Shown: positions 41,811-50,825 of the stretch, piece after piece | Layout: every line of letters starts with the position of its first letter | Numbering within the stretch: the first letter of the stretch is position 1 | Source of the DNA: Pseudomonas sp. EpS/L25 | Lineage (GTDB): Bacteria > Pseudomonadota > Gammaproteobacteria > Pseudomonadales > Pseudomonadaceae | DNA length: 64,000 nt | NCBI RefSeq assembly: GCF_001512295.1 | Contig: NZ_LNUP01000015.1 | Coordinates: forward strand, 1 to 64,000 | Direction: 5' to 3' | Notes under the pieces: model-generated | Databases searched by the model: none | Told to the model about the DNA's origin: nothing | Seen by the model: only the letters and a program-made list of their open reading frames with translations | Made by a program: the position numbers and the translations under genes

Positions 41811-42719
41811 TCAGCGCCCGACGTGGTCCACCACCCAGCGCAGCGACGCCGCGAGCATGGGGCCATGGCCGAGCCCCGGCAGGGTTTCGAACTGCACCTT
41901 GATACCCGGGACTCGGCGGAGGCGGTCGGCCAGGCGCGGTGTGGCATCGGCCGGGACCTGGCTCTGGAAGTGGGCGGGCAGCTCGCGCTCGGCGCCGCCT
42001 TGCAGCAGGACGAGTTCGGCCGGGTGTCCGCGTAGGCGTTGCGCCAGGGCCGCGTCGTCCTGGGGCAGGGCGGCGGGGCTCCACCACAGCGAGGGACTGA
42101 CGGCGTAGCCCTGGGCGAAGGCGTCCGGTCGGGTGAGCAGGGCGTGGACGACGAACAGACCGCCCAGGGAATGGCCCCAGATCGCGCGATGCTCGCGATC
42201 GAGGTGCATCTGGCGCGCCACCGCCGGCTCCAGGTGGTCGAGCAGCCAGGCGAGGAAGCCATCGGCGCCGCCGGTGGCCATCTCGCGAAAGCGTTCGCTG
42301 GTGGGCGCGGTGGGCGTGTAGTCATAGGCCCGGCCAGGCCCATCGATGCGCTTGCCGCCTGCATAGCCCACCGCGACCAGTACGGGAGGCTTCGGACGCC
42401 GGGCCAGGGTGTCGAGCAGTTCGGCGTTCAGCCCACCCAGGGCGGCGTTGCCGTCGAGCAGATAGAGCACCGGGTAGCCGGTGGCCGGCGCCGGGCTGGC
42501 GGGGCGGGCGATCCAGACCTGGTAGTGACGCTCGCCGTCGACGGAATCCAGGCGCAAGTCGCTGAAGGTGTAGCCCTGGCCAGGGTGGACGAGGACGCTG
42601 GCATCCATGGGTTCGTCGACGGGACGGGCCTGGCCGGGCGTGGCCAAGGCCAGCAGCAGCGGCAGGGCTAGCCAGGCGCGCCGGCGGGTGGGGCGGAGCG
42701 AGAGCGACAGCAAGGGCAT
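41811..42719 (-). CDS. Exported alpha/beta-hydrolase (esterase D / IroE-like)
   Basis: A 302-residue protein with an N-terminal signal sequence (about residues 1-32, ending GQARP). The hydrolase fold has GYPVLYLLDGNAALGG, the nucleophile elbow in IWGHSLGGLFVVHALL (GxSxG) and a C-terminal catalytic His in LPGLGHGPMLAASL. The family includes periplasmic siderophore esterases (IroE) and related hydrolases; no siderophore genes are nearby, so the substrate is open. The gene is 109 bases upstream of dctP on the same strand but with its own upstream region. Confidence 0.8.
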   Translation of the reverse strand: MPLLSLSLRPTRRRAWLALPLLLALATPGQARPVDEPMDASVLVHPGQGYTFSDLRLDSVDGERHYQVWIARPASPAPATGYPVLYLLDGNAALGGLNAELLDTLARRPKPPVLVAVGYAGGKRIDGPGRAYDYTPTAPTSERFREMATGGADGFLAWLLDHLEPAVARQMHLDREHRAIWGHSLGGLFVVHALLTRPDAFAQGYAVSPSLWWSPAALPQDDAALAQRLRGHPAELVLLQGGAERELPAHFQSQVPADATPRLADRLRRVPGIKVQFETLPGLGHGPMLAASLRWVVDHVGR

Positions 42720-42815
42720 CAGCGAACAAGACTCATTCAGGAGGAGCTGGCAGCCTACTGGCAGCCGCTCGCGGTCGCCATACTGGCCAGGTGCCTTAGC
42801 CTAGTCTGTCAACGA

Positions 42816-43118
42816 TCAGGCGACCTGCAGGGGTTTTACCTGCGCCCGAATCTGCTCACCCTTCGCGATCTCCGCCACTCTCAGCTCATAGGTGGCCTGC
42901 AGGCCTACCCAGAAACCAGGGGTAGTATCGAGCGCAGCGGCGAGGCGTAAGGCCATATCGGCCGTCACTCCGCGACGCTCTAGAACGACATCGTTTACGG
43001 TAGGGGCCGAGACGCCCAGGGCGCGGGCCAGCGCGGAAGCGCTCATGCCCATGGGCACCAGGTATTCTTCCCGCAGGACCTCGCCGGGATGAACCGGGCG
43101 CATTCCGTTGGTCAGCAT
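42816..43118 (-). CDS. higA: HigA-type antitoxin
   Basis: A 100-residue XRE-family antitoxin. It has NGMRPVHPGEVLREEYLVPM, the standard HigA opening, then the HTH MSASALARALGVSAPTVNDV and RRGVTADMALRLAAALDTTP. The ATG at 43118 follows AGAGGTAAC. It lies 93 bases after the toxin gene on the same strand, the usual higB-higA order. Together the pair should be autoregulated: HigA binds the promoter alone or with HigB. Confidence 0.9.
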   Translation of the reverse strand: MLTNGMRPVHPGEVLREEYLVPMGMSASALARALGVSAPTVNDVVLERRGVTADMALRLAAALDTTPGFWVGLQATYELRVAEIAKGEQIRAQVKPLQVA

Positions 43119-43211
43119 GGCGTTACCTCTATTCACTATCATCTAGGGTGGGTAGGACCGGGTATTAGGTTCGAGGCCAGTTATCGCACCATTGGCGTCT
43201 AGCGACCATCT

Positions 43212-43490
43212 TTAGTGGTGGTCGACGATCTCTACATTGATCGGCCCCTGTGCGGTCCACTCGAAACAGATGCGCCACTGGTCGTTGATGCGAATGCTGT
43301 GCTGGCCTTTGCGATCCCGCTCCAACTGCTCCAGGCGGTTACCGGGAGGAGACTTGAGGTCTCGCAGCTCGATCGCCTCGTTCAACATTGCCAGCTTCCG
43401 TGTTGCCACAATGGCTATCTGGCTCCATCGCCGGTCCTGCCCGGTCGTAAATAGCGCTTCGGTATCGCTACAACGAAAGCTGCGGATCAT
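43212..43490 (-). CDS. higB: HigB-type toxin (ribosome-dependent mRNA interferase)
   Basis: A 92-residue RelE/HigB toxin. Landmarks are MIRSFRCSDTEALFTTG, RRKLAMLNEAI-type helix (ATRKLAMLNEAIELRDLKSP), PGNRLEQLERDRKGQHSIRI and NDQWRICFEWTAQG, ending VEIVDHH. The basic residues of the C-terminal sheet that contact mRNA are present, so it looks functional. It precedes its antitoxin gene. The module is about 5 kb from the arn operon and 15 kb from the CRISPR locus, with no visible link to either. Confidence 0.9.
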   Translation of the reverse strand: MIRSFRCSDTEALFTTGQDRRWSQIAIVATRKLAMLNEAIELRDLKSPPGNRLEQLERDRKGQHSIRINDQWRICFEWTAQGPINVEIVDHH

Positions 43491-43510
43491 TGCAGCTCCT
43501 TGACGAGGCT

Positions 43511-43542
43511 CGTTAAGAGATATTAACGCCTAACGTTAAGCG
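43511..43542 (-). promoter_or_regulatory. higBA promoter/operator palindrome
   Basis: CGTTAA-N6-TTAACG (43511-43528) is followed by an overlapping AACGTTAAGCG half-palindrome to about 43541, roughly 20-50 bases upstream of higB. Symmetry and position suit a HigA operator covering the promoter. Confidence 0.6.
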
Positions 43543-43706
43543 TTTCAATTGGTGATTTGGCGAGAGCGCACCCGATGGTAGATGCCAGGCGGCTCTTTCC
43601 GATCAATATGATCGTGGCAGGGCTTGGTCCAGCGTTGCGCCAGGGCTTCGGGCTGTAGGACGTAGCGCGACCTGCGCGGCGCGAGCCGGCAGGTCGGTGC
43701 GATGGC

Positions 43707-44042
43707 TCAACCGCAGGTGGCGGTCTGCACCACCAGGGTGGCGCTGGTGGTGATGCTCAGGCGCTGGGAGTTGAAGTCCATGGTCATCGGGTCCTGCGGA
43801 CGGACCACGCGAACGACCTGGGCACCTGCGCGCTGACGGCTTTCCTCGGCCAGGGCCGGGGTCAGGGCCTTGCCGACCAGGTCCTGGACTAGGTCGGAGT
43901 TGCAACGGCCGCTGCTGCTGGCGGCACCGCTCGCGGCCGGGCTGGCCGCTGCCGGGGTGTCGCGCGTTTCATGCGAGCCACAACCGGCCAGCAGGGTGAA
44001 GAACGCGGCGCCAGCCAGCAGGAGAGGGGTCTTGAAGCTCAT
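43707..44042 (-). CDS. Lipoprotein with inhibitor I78 domain
   Basis: A 111-residue lipoprotein (lipobox LLAGC; signal MSFKTPLLLAGAAFFTLLAG). After a low-complexity Ala/Ser linker, the mature domain matches the I78 peptidase-inhibitor family: RCNSDLVQDLVGKALTPALA, AGAQVVRVVRPQDPMTMDF, and the closing Cys in VVQTATCG. I78 members resemble small serine-protease inhibitors, with the two Cys probably bridged. A role in protecting the envelope from proteases is inferred. It is monocistronic. Confidence 0.8.
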   Translation of the reverse strand: MSFKTPLLLAGAAFFTLLAGCGSHETRDTPAAASPAASGAASSSGRCNSDLVQDLVGKALTPALAEESRQRAGAQVVRVVRPQDPMTMDFNSQRLSITTSATLVVQTATCG

Positions 44043-44433
44043 GAGTTCGCCTTTTCGATCGTGAGAGGAGGAACCTTAACCCGTACGGGCTTCTGCATGG
44101 ACCCCTCTAGGGTGGGCATTGTTACAAATCGCGAGCCAGGCGCCGCCGACGATGGTCGAGCCAAGACCCCTTCAGCCGATAAAGTTAACAAATATAACGT
44201 TCGGTAATCGGCTAGAATCGGGTCCCATGGCTTGATCCGTTTCTCGCATGGACCATCATCGAACCAGGGCCGCCCGGCCCCACGGTGACGACAACAACAA
44301 CAAAGGGACACCCGCCATGTCAGCTCGCTATCCATTCGCCTCGCCTCCTGACCATCACCCGATCCGCGCCCACTAGGCCCTGATCCCGGCGCCCCGCGGC
44401 GCTTTCCGCCTTCTCTGTCAGGACGGTCATTCC
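44043..44433. other. Promoter region of the porin-MFS-thiolase operon
   Basis: No gene is supported in these 391 bases. An AT-rich stretch GTTAACAAATATAACG (about 44184-44199), containing a near-palindromic GTTA..TAAC, is followed at 44210 by CTAGAAT, and looks promoter-like for the rightward operon. Confidence 0.45.
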
Positions 44434-45897
44434 ATGTCAGCTTCGCGCTCGCTCCAGGCCTGCGCACGGGTCCGCTCGTGCCTCGCCTTTGCCTCTCTCA
44501 CCTCCCTGCTGATCGGCCCGGGAGCCCTGGCTGCGCCTTCCACCACCCTGGAAAGCGCCCGGCCCAAACCCCTCAACAGCCTGGAGACGGCGCGGCCGCT
44601 GCCGCCCGGACCGCCGCGCTGGGCCGAGGACTATCGCTTCCTCGACGATCCGGAAAAACGCACCGATCCCTTCGACGGGTTACGCTATCAGCGCCTCGGC
44701 GACTCGGCCTGGCTGCAGACCGGGGGTGAGGCGCGCTATCGCTTCGACACCATCCGCAATCCGGTCTTCGGCCGGCGCGGGGTGGCTACCGATCACTACA
44801 TCCAGCAGCGCCTGCAGCTGCACGCCGACCTGCACCTGTTCGACGACGCCCTGCGCGCCTTCGTCCAGCTGGAGAACACCCGCGCCTGGAACAAGGCGCT
44901 CTACGGTCCCTACGACCAGAGCCGTACCGAGCTGCACCAGGCCTTCATCGACCTCAACACGCCGCTGGCCGGCGGCAAGCTGATGACCCGGGTCGGCCGC
45001 CAGGAGCTGGGCTACGGCAACCAGGCCTTCGTCACCTATCGCGACGCCCGCAACATCCGTCTCAACTTCGATGGGCTGCGCCTGGCCTGGAGTCGTCCGG
45101 ACGGCTACCGACTGGACGCCTTCGGCCTGCGACCGGTGGTGACCGGCGAGGACAGCTTCGACGACGGCTCCAACAACGCGGTCAAGTTCTATGGCCTCTA
45201 CGGCACCCTGCCGCTGGCCGGGCCGCTCAGGCTGGATGTCTACGGCTTCGGCCTGGAGACCGATCAGCGCACCCTGGCGGGCCTGACCGGTGCGGAGAAA
45301 CGCTACACCGCCGGCATCCGCCTGTTCGGCAATGCCGGGCCCTGGGACTGGACCTGGGACCTGGCCGGGCAGACCGGGCATCTGGCCGGGGCGCAGATCC
45401 GCGCCTGGGGGCTGAGCAGCGAAACCGGTTATCGCCTGGCCGGCGCCTGGAAACCGCGGCTCGCCCTGCGCCTCGATGCCGCCAGTGGCGATCACGGCCT
45501 GGGCGACGATCGCGTCGGCACCTTCGATCCGCTCTATCCGAAGAACGGCTTCTACGGCGACTCCGGCCTCACCACCCTGGCCAACCTCTATCTGGTCGGC
45601 CCGCTGCTGACCCTGGCGCCGCGGCCGACCCTGCAGCTGGAGAGCGGGCTGTTCGGCGTCTGGCGGCAGAGTACCGAAGACGGCGTCTACCTGCCGGGCA
45701 TGACCACGGTGCCGGGCACCGTCGCCAGCTCGGCGCGCAAGGCCGGCAATCTCTGGCGCAACAACCTGCGCTGGATGCCCACCGCCAACCTGACCCTGGA
45801 CCTGGAATACAGCTACTTCCAGGCCGGCGCCGCCGTGCGCCAGGCCGACGGCGACGACACCAGTTTCCTGATGGTCGCCACCACCTTCCGCTACTGA
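44434..45897 (+). CDS. Alginate-export-family outer-membrane porin
   Basis: A 487-residue outer-membrane beta-barrel of the alginate export (AlgE-like) family. The N-terminus is a long signal peptide ending at GALAAP. The barrel shows family blocks SAWLQTGGEARYRFDTI, TRVGRQELGYGNQAFVTYRD and NIRLNFDGLRLAW, alternating strand composition, and a terminal aromatic ATTFRY as required for barrel insertion. It is not in an alginate cluster; in this family many members serve uptake of small organic acids. It is the first gene of an operon with an aromatic-acid-type MFS carrier and a thiolase. Confidence 0.82.
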   Translation: MSASRSLQACARVRSCLAFASLTSLLIGPGALAAPSTTLESARPKPLNSLETARPLPPGPPRWAEDYRFLDDPEKRTDPFDGLRYQRLGDSAWLQTGGEARYRFDTIRNPVFGRRGVATDHYIQQRLQLHADLHLFDDALRAFVQLENTRAWNKALYGPYDQSRTELHQAFIDLNTPLAGGKLMTRVGRQELGYGNQAFVTYRDARNIRLNFDGLRLAWSRPDGYRLDAFGLRPVVTGEDSFDDGSNNAVKFYGLYGTLPLAGPLRLDVYGFGLETDQRTLAGLTGAEKRYTAGIRLFGNAGPWDWTWDLAGQTGHLAGAQIRAWGLSSETGYRLAGAWKPRLALRLDAASGDHGLGDDRVGTFDPLYPKNGFYGDSGLTTLANLYLVGPLLTLAPRPTLQLESGLFGVWRQSTEDGVYLPGMTTVPGTVASSARKAGNLWRNNLRWMPTANLTLDLEYSYFQAGAAVRQADGDDTSFLMVATTFRY

Positions 45898-45907
45898 GGA
45901 GCCCACC

Positions 45908-47140
45908 ATGCGCCTGCTCTCGACCGCCCCGCCCGGGGCCCGCCTGACCCTCGTACTGTGCTTCATCGTCGCCCTGCTGGAGGGCATGGACCTCCAGGCC
46001 ATGGGCATCGCCGCCCCGGCCATGGCCAAGGCCTTCGGCTTTCAGCCAGCGCAGATGGGCCTGGTGTTCAGCGCCAGCATCCTCGGCCTCTTGCCCGGGG
46101 CCTTCATCGGCGGCTGGTGCGCCGACCGTATCGGCCGCAAGAAGGTGCTGATCGCCTGCGTGCTGATCTTCGGCGTCTTCTCGGTGGCCACGGCCCATGT
46201 CTGGAGCCTGGAGAGCCTGCTGCTGGCGCGGCTGCTCACCGGGATCGGCCTGGGTGGTGCCTTGCCCAACCTGATCGCCCTGTCCGCCGAATCGGTGGAC
46301 GAGCGCGCCCGCGCCACGGCGGTCAGCCTGATGTATTGCGGCGTCCCCCTGGGCGGTGCCCTGGCGGCGGTGGTGGGGCTGCTGGACGTCGGTCGCTGGC
46401 AGACGGTGTTCTACGTCGGCGGCCTGGCGCCCCTGCTGGTGGCGCCGCTGCTCGGCCGCTACCTGGTGGAGACCGCCGGCTTCCTGGCCAGCCGCGCTGC
46501 CACGTCGGCGGGTGGCTTGCGCGGGGCCTGGCTGGGCGCAGTGCCGCTGTCGACCACCCTGCTGCTGTGGCTGGGCTACTTCTTCACCCTCACGGTGATG
46601 TACATGCTGCTCAACTGGCTGCCCTCGCTGCTGGTGGGGCAGGGCTTCAGCCGCGGCCAGGCGGTGGGGGTGCAGATCCTCTTCAACCTCGGCGGCGGCA
46701 TCGGCTCGGTGCTGTTCGGTCTGCTCATGGATCGCTGGCGGCCGCGGCTGACGGTGCTGGCCATCTACCTGGGCATCCTGCTCGGCCTCGCCGGCCTGGG
46801 CCTGGCCAAGGCCTATCCGCTGGTGGCCCTGGCCGGCTTCGCCGCCGGGCTGTTCGTGGTCGGCGGCCAACTGGTGCTCTATGCCCTGGCGCCGCAACTC
46901 TATCCGGCGGCGATCCGCGCTACCGGGACGGGGGCCGCGGTGGCGGTCGGACGCCTGGGCGCCATGGCCGGGCCGCTGCTGGCCGGCCAGGTACTGGCCG
47001 TGGGCGGCGGCGCGGCGACCCTGGTGGTGGCCACCACCCCGGCGGTGCTGGTCGCGGCGGGCGCGGTACTGGCCCTGCTGCACCGGCGGGCGCCGACGCT
47101 AAACGCCGTCAGCCGCGTGGAGGCACCCGGTCATGCGTAA
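45908..47140 (+). CDS. MFS transporter, aromatic acid:H+ symporter type (MhpT/PcaK-like)
   Basis: A 410-residue inner-membrane carrier with 12 predicted helices. The signature FIVALLEGMDLQAMGIAAPA carries the helix-1 acidic residue of the AAHS family, GGWCADRIGRKKVLIACVL is the MFS loop 2-3 motif, and LLTGIGLGGALPNLIALSAE and GLLMDRWRPR follow. The closest type is MhpT (hydroxyphenylpropionate) or PcaK. It follows the porin gene by 10 bases and overlaps the thiolase by 8 bases, giving an outer-membrane channel, an inner-membrane carrier and a CoA enzyme in one transcript. Confidence 0.85.
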   Translation: MRLLSTAPPGARLTLVLCFIVALLEGMDLQAMGIAAPAMAKAFGFQPAQMGLVFSASILGLLPGAFIGGWCADRIGRKKVLIACVLIFGVFSVATAHVWSLESLLLARLLTGIGLGGALPNLIALSAESVDERARATAVSLMYCGVPLGGALAAVVGLLDVGRWQTVFYVGGLAPLLVAPLLGRYLVETAGFLASRAATSAGGLRGAWLGAVPLSTTLLLWLGYFFTLTVMYMLLNWLPSLLVGQGFSRGQAVGVQILFNLGGGIGSVLFGLLMDRWRPRLTVLAIYLGILLGLAGLGLAKAYPLVALAGFAAGLFVVGGQLVLYALAPQLYPAAIRATGTGAAVAVGRLGAMAGPLLAGQVLAVGGGAATLVVATTPAVLVAAGAVLALLHRRAPTLNAVSRVEAPGHA

Positions 47141-48401
47141 CGGCCTGAGTGCGCTGTACGACGATGTCCTGCTGTTGGACGGCGTGCGCACGCCCTGGAC
47201 CGACCTGGGCGGCGCCCTGGGCCAGGTATCGCCCACCGACCTGGGCATTGCCGTGGCCCGGGCGCTGCTGGCGCGGGGGCATGACGCCGCGGCGGTGGAC
47301 AGCATGCTGGCCGGCTCGGTGGCCCAGGCCAGCTTCGACGCCTATCTGCTACCGCGTCATATCGGCCTCTACGCCGGAGTGCCGGAGGCGGTGCCGGCGT
47401 TGCAGGTACAGCGGGTCTGCGGCACGGGGCTGGAGCTCCTGCGCCAGGCCGGCGACCAGCTGCAGAGCGGCCAGGCCAGCCGGGTGCTGTGCGTGGCGGC
47501 CGAATCCATGACGCGTAATCCCATCGCTGCCTATACCCATCGCAGCGGCTTTCGCCTCGGCGCGCCGGTGGAATTCCACGATTTTCTCTGGGAGGCGCTC
47601 AAGGACCCGGCGGCCGGCCTGGACATGCTTGGCACCGCGGAATGTCTGGCGCAACGCCATGGCATCGCCCGTGAGGACGTCGATGCCTGGGCGCTGCGCA
47701 GTTTCGAGCGGGCCCTGGCGGCGCAGCGCCAGGGTTGGTTTCGTGAGGAGATCGTGCCGGTGGCGGCCGTGCGCTTCGAGTCCGCCGGGCTGGCGCCGCG
47801 GGAGTTGCGCCTGCCGCGCGGCTGCGCGCTGGTCGATACGGACAGCCATCCGCGCGAGACCTCGCGCGAGGCCCTGGCGCGGCTGGTACCGGTGCACCCA
47901 GGTGGGGTCCAGACCGCCGGCAACAGCTGCGCGGTGGTCGACGGCGCCGCCGCGGTGCTGCTGGCGCGGGGTGCGGACGCTCGCGCGAGGCCGGCATTGG
48001 CCTGGGTGCGGGGCTCCTGCGTGGTGGGGGTGCTGCCTGCGCTCATGGGCAGCGGTCCGGTGCCGGCGATCCAGGGCCTGCTCGACCGCGCCGGCCTGCC
48101 GCTGGACGCCATCGACCGCCTGGAGATCAACGAAGCCCAGGGCGCCCAGCTGCTGGCGGTGCAACGGGCGCTGGAGCTAGACCCGGAACGGCTCAACGTG
48201 CATGGCGGGTCCATCGCCCTCGGCCATCCGTTGGCCGCCACCGGGCTGCGCCTGGCCATCACCCTGGCGCGGCAGTTGCGCGCCGAGGGGCTCAGGTACG
48301 GGGTGGCGGCGGTGTGCATCGGCGGTGGCCAGGGCATGGCGGTGTTGCTGGAGAATCCGGGCTGGCGGGGACGTCAGGGGCTTGGCCTGGGTGTGACCTG
48401 A
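47133..48401 (+). CDS. Thiolase family acyltransferase
   Basis: A 422-residue thiolase. The nucleophilic Cys lies in LQVQRVCGTGLELLRQAGDQ, the His motif is GGSIALGHPLAATGLRLA and the second Cys is in AVCIGGGQGMAVLLENPG, so the catalytic set is intact. Such enzymes cleave or condense beta-ketoacyl-CoA, for example at the end of aromatic or fatty-acid breakdown. With the coupled aromatic-acid-type carrier, degradation of an imported acid is plausible. No acyl-CoA ligase or dehydrogenase is linked, so the pathway is incomplete here. Confidence 0.85.
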   Translation: MRNGLSALYDDVLLLDGVRTPWTDLGGALGQVSPTDLGIAVARALLARGHDAAAVDSMLAGSVAQASFDAYLLPRHIGLYAGVPEAVPALQVQRVCGTGLELLRQAGDQLQSGQASRVLCVAAESMTRNPIAAYTHRSGFRLGAPVEFHDFLWEALKDPAAGLDMLGTAECLAQRHGIAREDVDAWALRSFERALAAQRQGWFREEIVPVAAVRFESAGLAPRELRLPRGCALVDTDSHPRETSREALARLVPVHPGGVQTAGNSCAVVDGAAAVLLARGADARARPALAWVRGSCVVGVLPALMGSGPVPAIQGLLDRAGLPLDAIDRLEINEAQGAQLLAVQRALELDPERLNVHGGSIALGHPLAATGLRLAITLARQLRAEGLRYGVAAVCIGGGQGMAVLLENPGWRGRQGLGLGVT

Positions 48402-48429
48402 TCGCTGCCATCGCGGCCATGGGCCGCCT

Positions 48430-48700
48430 ACAGGTCGTAGTGTGGAAAACGGCGCAGCCTTTTCCACGGGTGAGTTCGCCGCTAAGGATTCCCTCACCCC
48501 AGCCCTCTCCCGAAGGGAGAGGGGGCGCTTGGAGCGGACGCTCGTCTTCAGTGACTCAGGCGATAAGACAGTTGCTCCTACAAAAGCATCACCCCCTGTA
48601 GGAGCGGCCCATGGCCGCGATCAGCAAAGCCTCCGGGAGTGCTGTGGGAGCGGCCGCAGCGGCGGACCGCCATGGCCGCGATGACGTTGTAGGCGTACAG
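48430..48700. repeat. Composite REP-like intergenic repeats (second locus)
   Basis: This non-coding stretch between the thiolase and histidine kinase genes repeats the words of 12140-12440: GTGGAAAAC..GTTTTCCAC-type inverted arms, CCCTCTCCCGAAGGGAGAGG, GCGATAAGACAGTTGCTCC (48560-48578) and GTAGGAGCGGCCCATGGCCG with an inverted partner ending at about 48680. They are dispersed Pseudomonas repeats, likely structured in RNA. Confidence 0.75.
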
Positions 48701-48743
48701 GATGGCGGCACCTTCGTTGGGCTTCGCCGTGCTCAGCGCCAAG

Positions 48744-50141
48744 CTACGGCGTGACTTCCCCGGCGTGGGTGACCAGCGGCGGAAAATGAATCGCCACCCG
48801 CAGGCCGCGGCCGCTGGCCGGGGTGGCCAGCTCGATGCCGGCGTCGTGGGCGGTGGCGATGTCGCGGACGATGGCCAGACCCAGGCCAGTGCCGTGGATG
48901 CCGCGGTCGAGGCGGTAGAAGCGTTCGAAGATACGCTCGCGCTCGGCCTCGGGAATCCCCGGGCCGTCGTCCTCCACTTCCAGCACCGTCGCGCCGGCCT
49001 GGCCGTGCAGCCGCATCGTGACCTGGCCGCCGCGCGGGGTGTATCTGAGGGCGTTGTCCACCAGGTTGTCGAGCAGGTCGCGCAGCTGGAAGGCGTTGCC
49101 CAGGATGGTCTGCGGCTCCAGTTCGTAGCCCAGGTCGATACCATGGTGATCGGCCGCGGCCAGCTGGCTGGGCATGGCCTCGTTGATCAGTGCGTCCAGT
49201 TGCAGGGGCTCGCGCGGCGGGCTTTCCAGGCGGGCGGTGGCGGCGCGGGCCAGGGTCAGCAGCTGGTTGGTCTGCCGGGTCATGCGTTCGGTGGCGGCTT
49301 CCAGCTGGGCCAGGGCGGCGGCGCTTTCGGTATCGCCGGCGTGGCGCTGGCGTAACCACTGGGTCAGGGTGCTGATGCCGGCCAGCGGGGTGCGCAGCTG
49401 GTGGGCCATGTCATCGAGAAAGGCGCGCTGATTGCGTGCGCCGTCGCGCACCCGCAGCAGCAGGTTGTTGAGGGCGGTGACGAAGGTGGCCAGCTCGCGC
49501 AGCGCCCCTTCCTCGCGCAGGGGCGCGAGGTCGTCGTAGTGGCGGCTGTCGAGCTGGCGCTCCAGCCGTTCCAGGGGTCTCAGGCCGCGGCGCACCGCCC
49601 ACAGCAGTTGGGCAGCGATGAGCAGGGCGACCAGCAACTGCACCGCCACCAGGGTCAGCAGCATGCGTTGCAGGGCCGCCGTGTGGCGGCTGAGGGTCTG
49701 GGCGACGCTGGCCACCACCGGCTGGCCTGCCACGTGGCCGAGGCGGGCGACCATGAACACCGAGCGGTCGTTGATGCGGGCACGCGCGGCGGTGGTATGG
49801 CCGTCACGCATTTCCTCGGTCACCGGCTGCACCGGCATGGCCTCGTCGCCGAACAGCAGGCGCCCATCGAGGGAGCGCACCGCCAGCCAGACGTGGTCGT
49901 GGCTGTTGTGACGCAGCAGGTAGTCGGCCTCCGCCGGCAGCCACAGACGGCCGTTGCCATCCACTTCCAGCTGTTCCACCAGCAGGATGGCGGCATCGGT
50001 GAGGTCGCCGTCCAGGGCGCTGAAGGCCGGCTTGCGGGCGAACTGGTAGCTGATCACCGCGCCGCCGAGGTTGACCAGCAATACCGGCAGCACCAGCCAT
50101 TTCAGCAACCGGCGGCGCAGGCTGGGCGCGGCGGTGGTCAT
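48744..50141 (-). CDS. TctE-like sensor histidine kinase
   Basis: A 465-residue inner-membrane kinase. Membrane helices at about residues 15-35 and 160-182 bracket a periplasmic 2CSK_N-type domain (ALDGDLTDAAILLVEQL). The phospho-acceptor His is in FLDDMAHQLRTPLAGISTL, with ATPase boxes DNLVDNALRYTP, DDGPGIPEAERERIFERF and GTGLGLAIV. The layout resembles TctE, which controls tricarboxylate uptake. Its start overlaps the response-regulator stop by 4 bases. The signal and targets are unknown; the adjacent transport operons are candidates. The kinase motifs look intact. Confidence 0.87.
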   Translation of the reverse strand: MTTAAPSLRRRLLKWLVLPVLLVNLGGAVISYQFARKPAFSALDGDLTDAAILLVEQLEVDGNGRLWLPAEADYLLRHNSHDHVWLAVRSLDGRLLFGDEAMPVQPVTEEMRDGHTTAARARINDRSVFMVARLGHVAGQPVVASVAQTLSRHTAALQRMLLTLVAVQLLVALLIAAQLLWAVRRGLRPLERLERQLDSRHYDDLAPLREEGALRELATFVTALNNLLLRVRDGARNQRAFLDDMAHQLRTPLAGISTLTQWLRQRHAGDTESAAALAQLEAATERMTRQTNQLLTLARAATARLESPPREPLQLDALINEAMPSQLAAADHHGIDLGYELEPQTILGNAFQLRDLLDNLVDNALRYTPRGGQVTMRLHGQAGATVLEVEDDGPGIPEAERERIFERFYRLDRGIHGTGLGLAIVRDIATAHDAGIELATPASGRGLRVAIHFPPLVTHAGEVTP

Positions 50142-50815
50142 GGCGCGGCTTCCTCCAGGCGATAGCCGAAGCCGCGCACGGTGCGGATGCCGACGCCGGA
50201 GTCAACGAGCTTCAGGCGCAGCCGCGAGACGTAGACTTCCACGGCATTGTGGGTCAAGTCTTCACTGCCCCAGGGCGCCAGGGCATCAATGATCTGCTGC
50301 TTGGAGACCACCTTGCCGGCCTGGCGCAGCAGGTGCTCGAGCACCGCCCACTCACGGGCGGAGAGATCCAGCGGCGTATCGCCCAGGCGCGCCTGGTGGG
50401 CCGCGGTGTCCAGGCGCAGGGCGCCGAGGGCGAGGTCGGCACTGTTCTGGCCGCCGGCGCGGCGGGCCAGGGCCTTGATCCGCGCCACCAGCTCGGGCAC
50501 GGCGAAGGGCTTGACCAGGTAGTCGTCGGCACCTACCTCGAAGCCGTGCACCCGGTCGTCGATGGCGTCACGGGCGGTGAGCAGCAGTACCGGCTGGTCG
50601 CTGCCGCGCTGGCGCAGGCGACGGACCACCTCGAAGCCGTCCAGCCCGCCGGGCAGGCCGATGTCCAGCACCACCACGGCGAAGCGGGTGGTGCGCAGCC
50701 AGGCGTCGGCCTCGGCGCCGGTGCGCAGCAGATCGACCTGCATGCCATGGCCTTCCAGCACGCGGCGGATGCCATCGGCCAGGGTGGCGTCGTCTTCGAC
50801 GAGCAGGATGTGCAT
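50138..50815 (-). CDS. OmpR-family response regulator (TctD-like)
   Basis: A 225-residue regulator. The receiver has MHILLVEDDATLADGI, the phosphorylated Asp in VVVLDIGLPGGLDGFEVV and the Lys in GADDYLVKPFAVPELV. The C-terminal winged HTH has LTHNAVEVYVSRLRLKLVDS and IRTVRGFGYRLEE. It is translationally coupled to the sensor kinase downstream. TctD-type regulators activate carboxylate transporter operons. It is not PmrA by gene order, so it should not be assumed to drive the arn operon. Confidence 0.9.
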   Translation of the reverse strand: MHILLVEDDATLADGIRRVLEGHGMQVDLLRTGAEADAWLRTTRFAVVVLDIGLPGGLDGFEVVRRLRQRGSDQPVLLLTARDAIDDRVHGFEVGADDYLVKPFAVPELVARIKALARRAGGQNSADLALGALRLDTAAHQARLGDTPLDLSAREWAVLEHLLRQAGKVVSKQQIIDALAPWGSEDLTHNAVEVYVSRLRLKLVDSGVGIRTVRGFGYRLEEAAP

Positions 50816-50825
50816 GGGGAAGTCC

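Noticed and set aside
44434-45897. Alginate secretion porin AlgE of an alginate cluster
   Set aside because: Only the domain family matches. No alg biosynthetic genes are nearby and the gene is coupled to an MFS carrier and thiolase, so an uptake role is more likely.
48744-50815. PmrAB two-component system controlling the arn operon
   Set aside because: The sensor has a TctE-like periplasmic domain and the pair is separated from arnB by the chorismate mutase and zapBA genes; resemblance to TctDE is stronger than to PmrAB.
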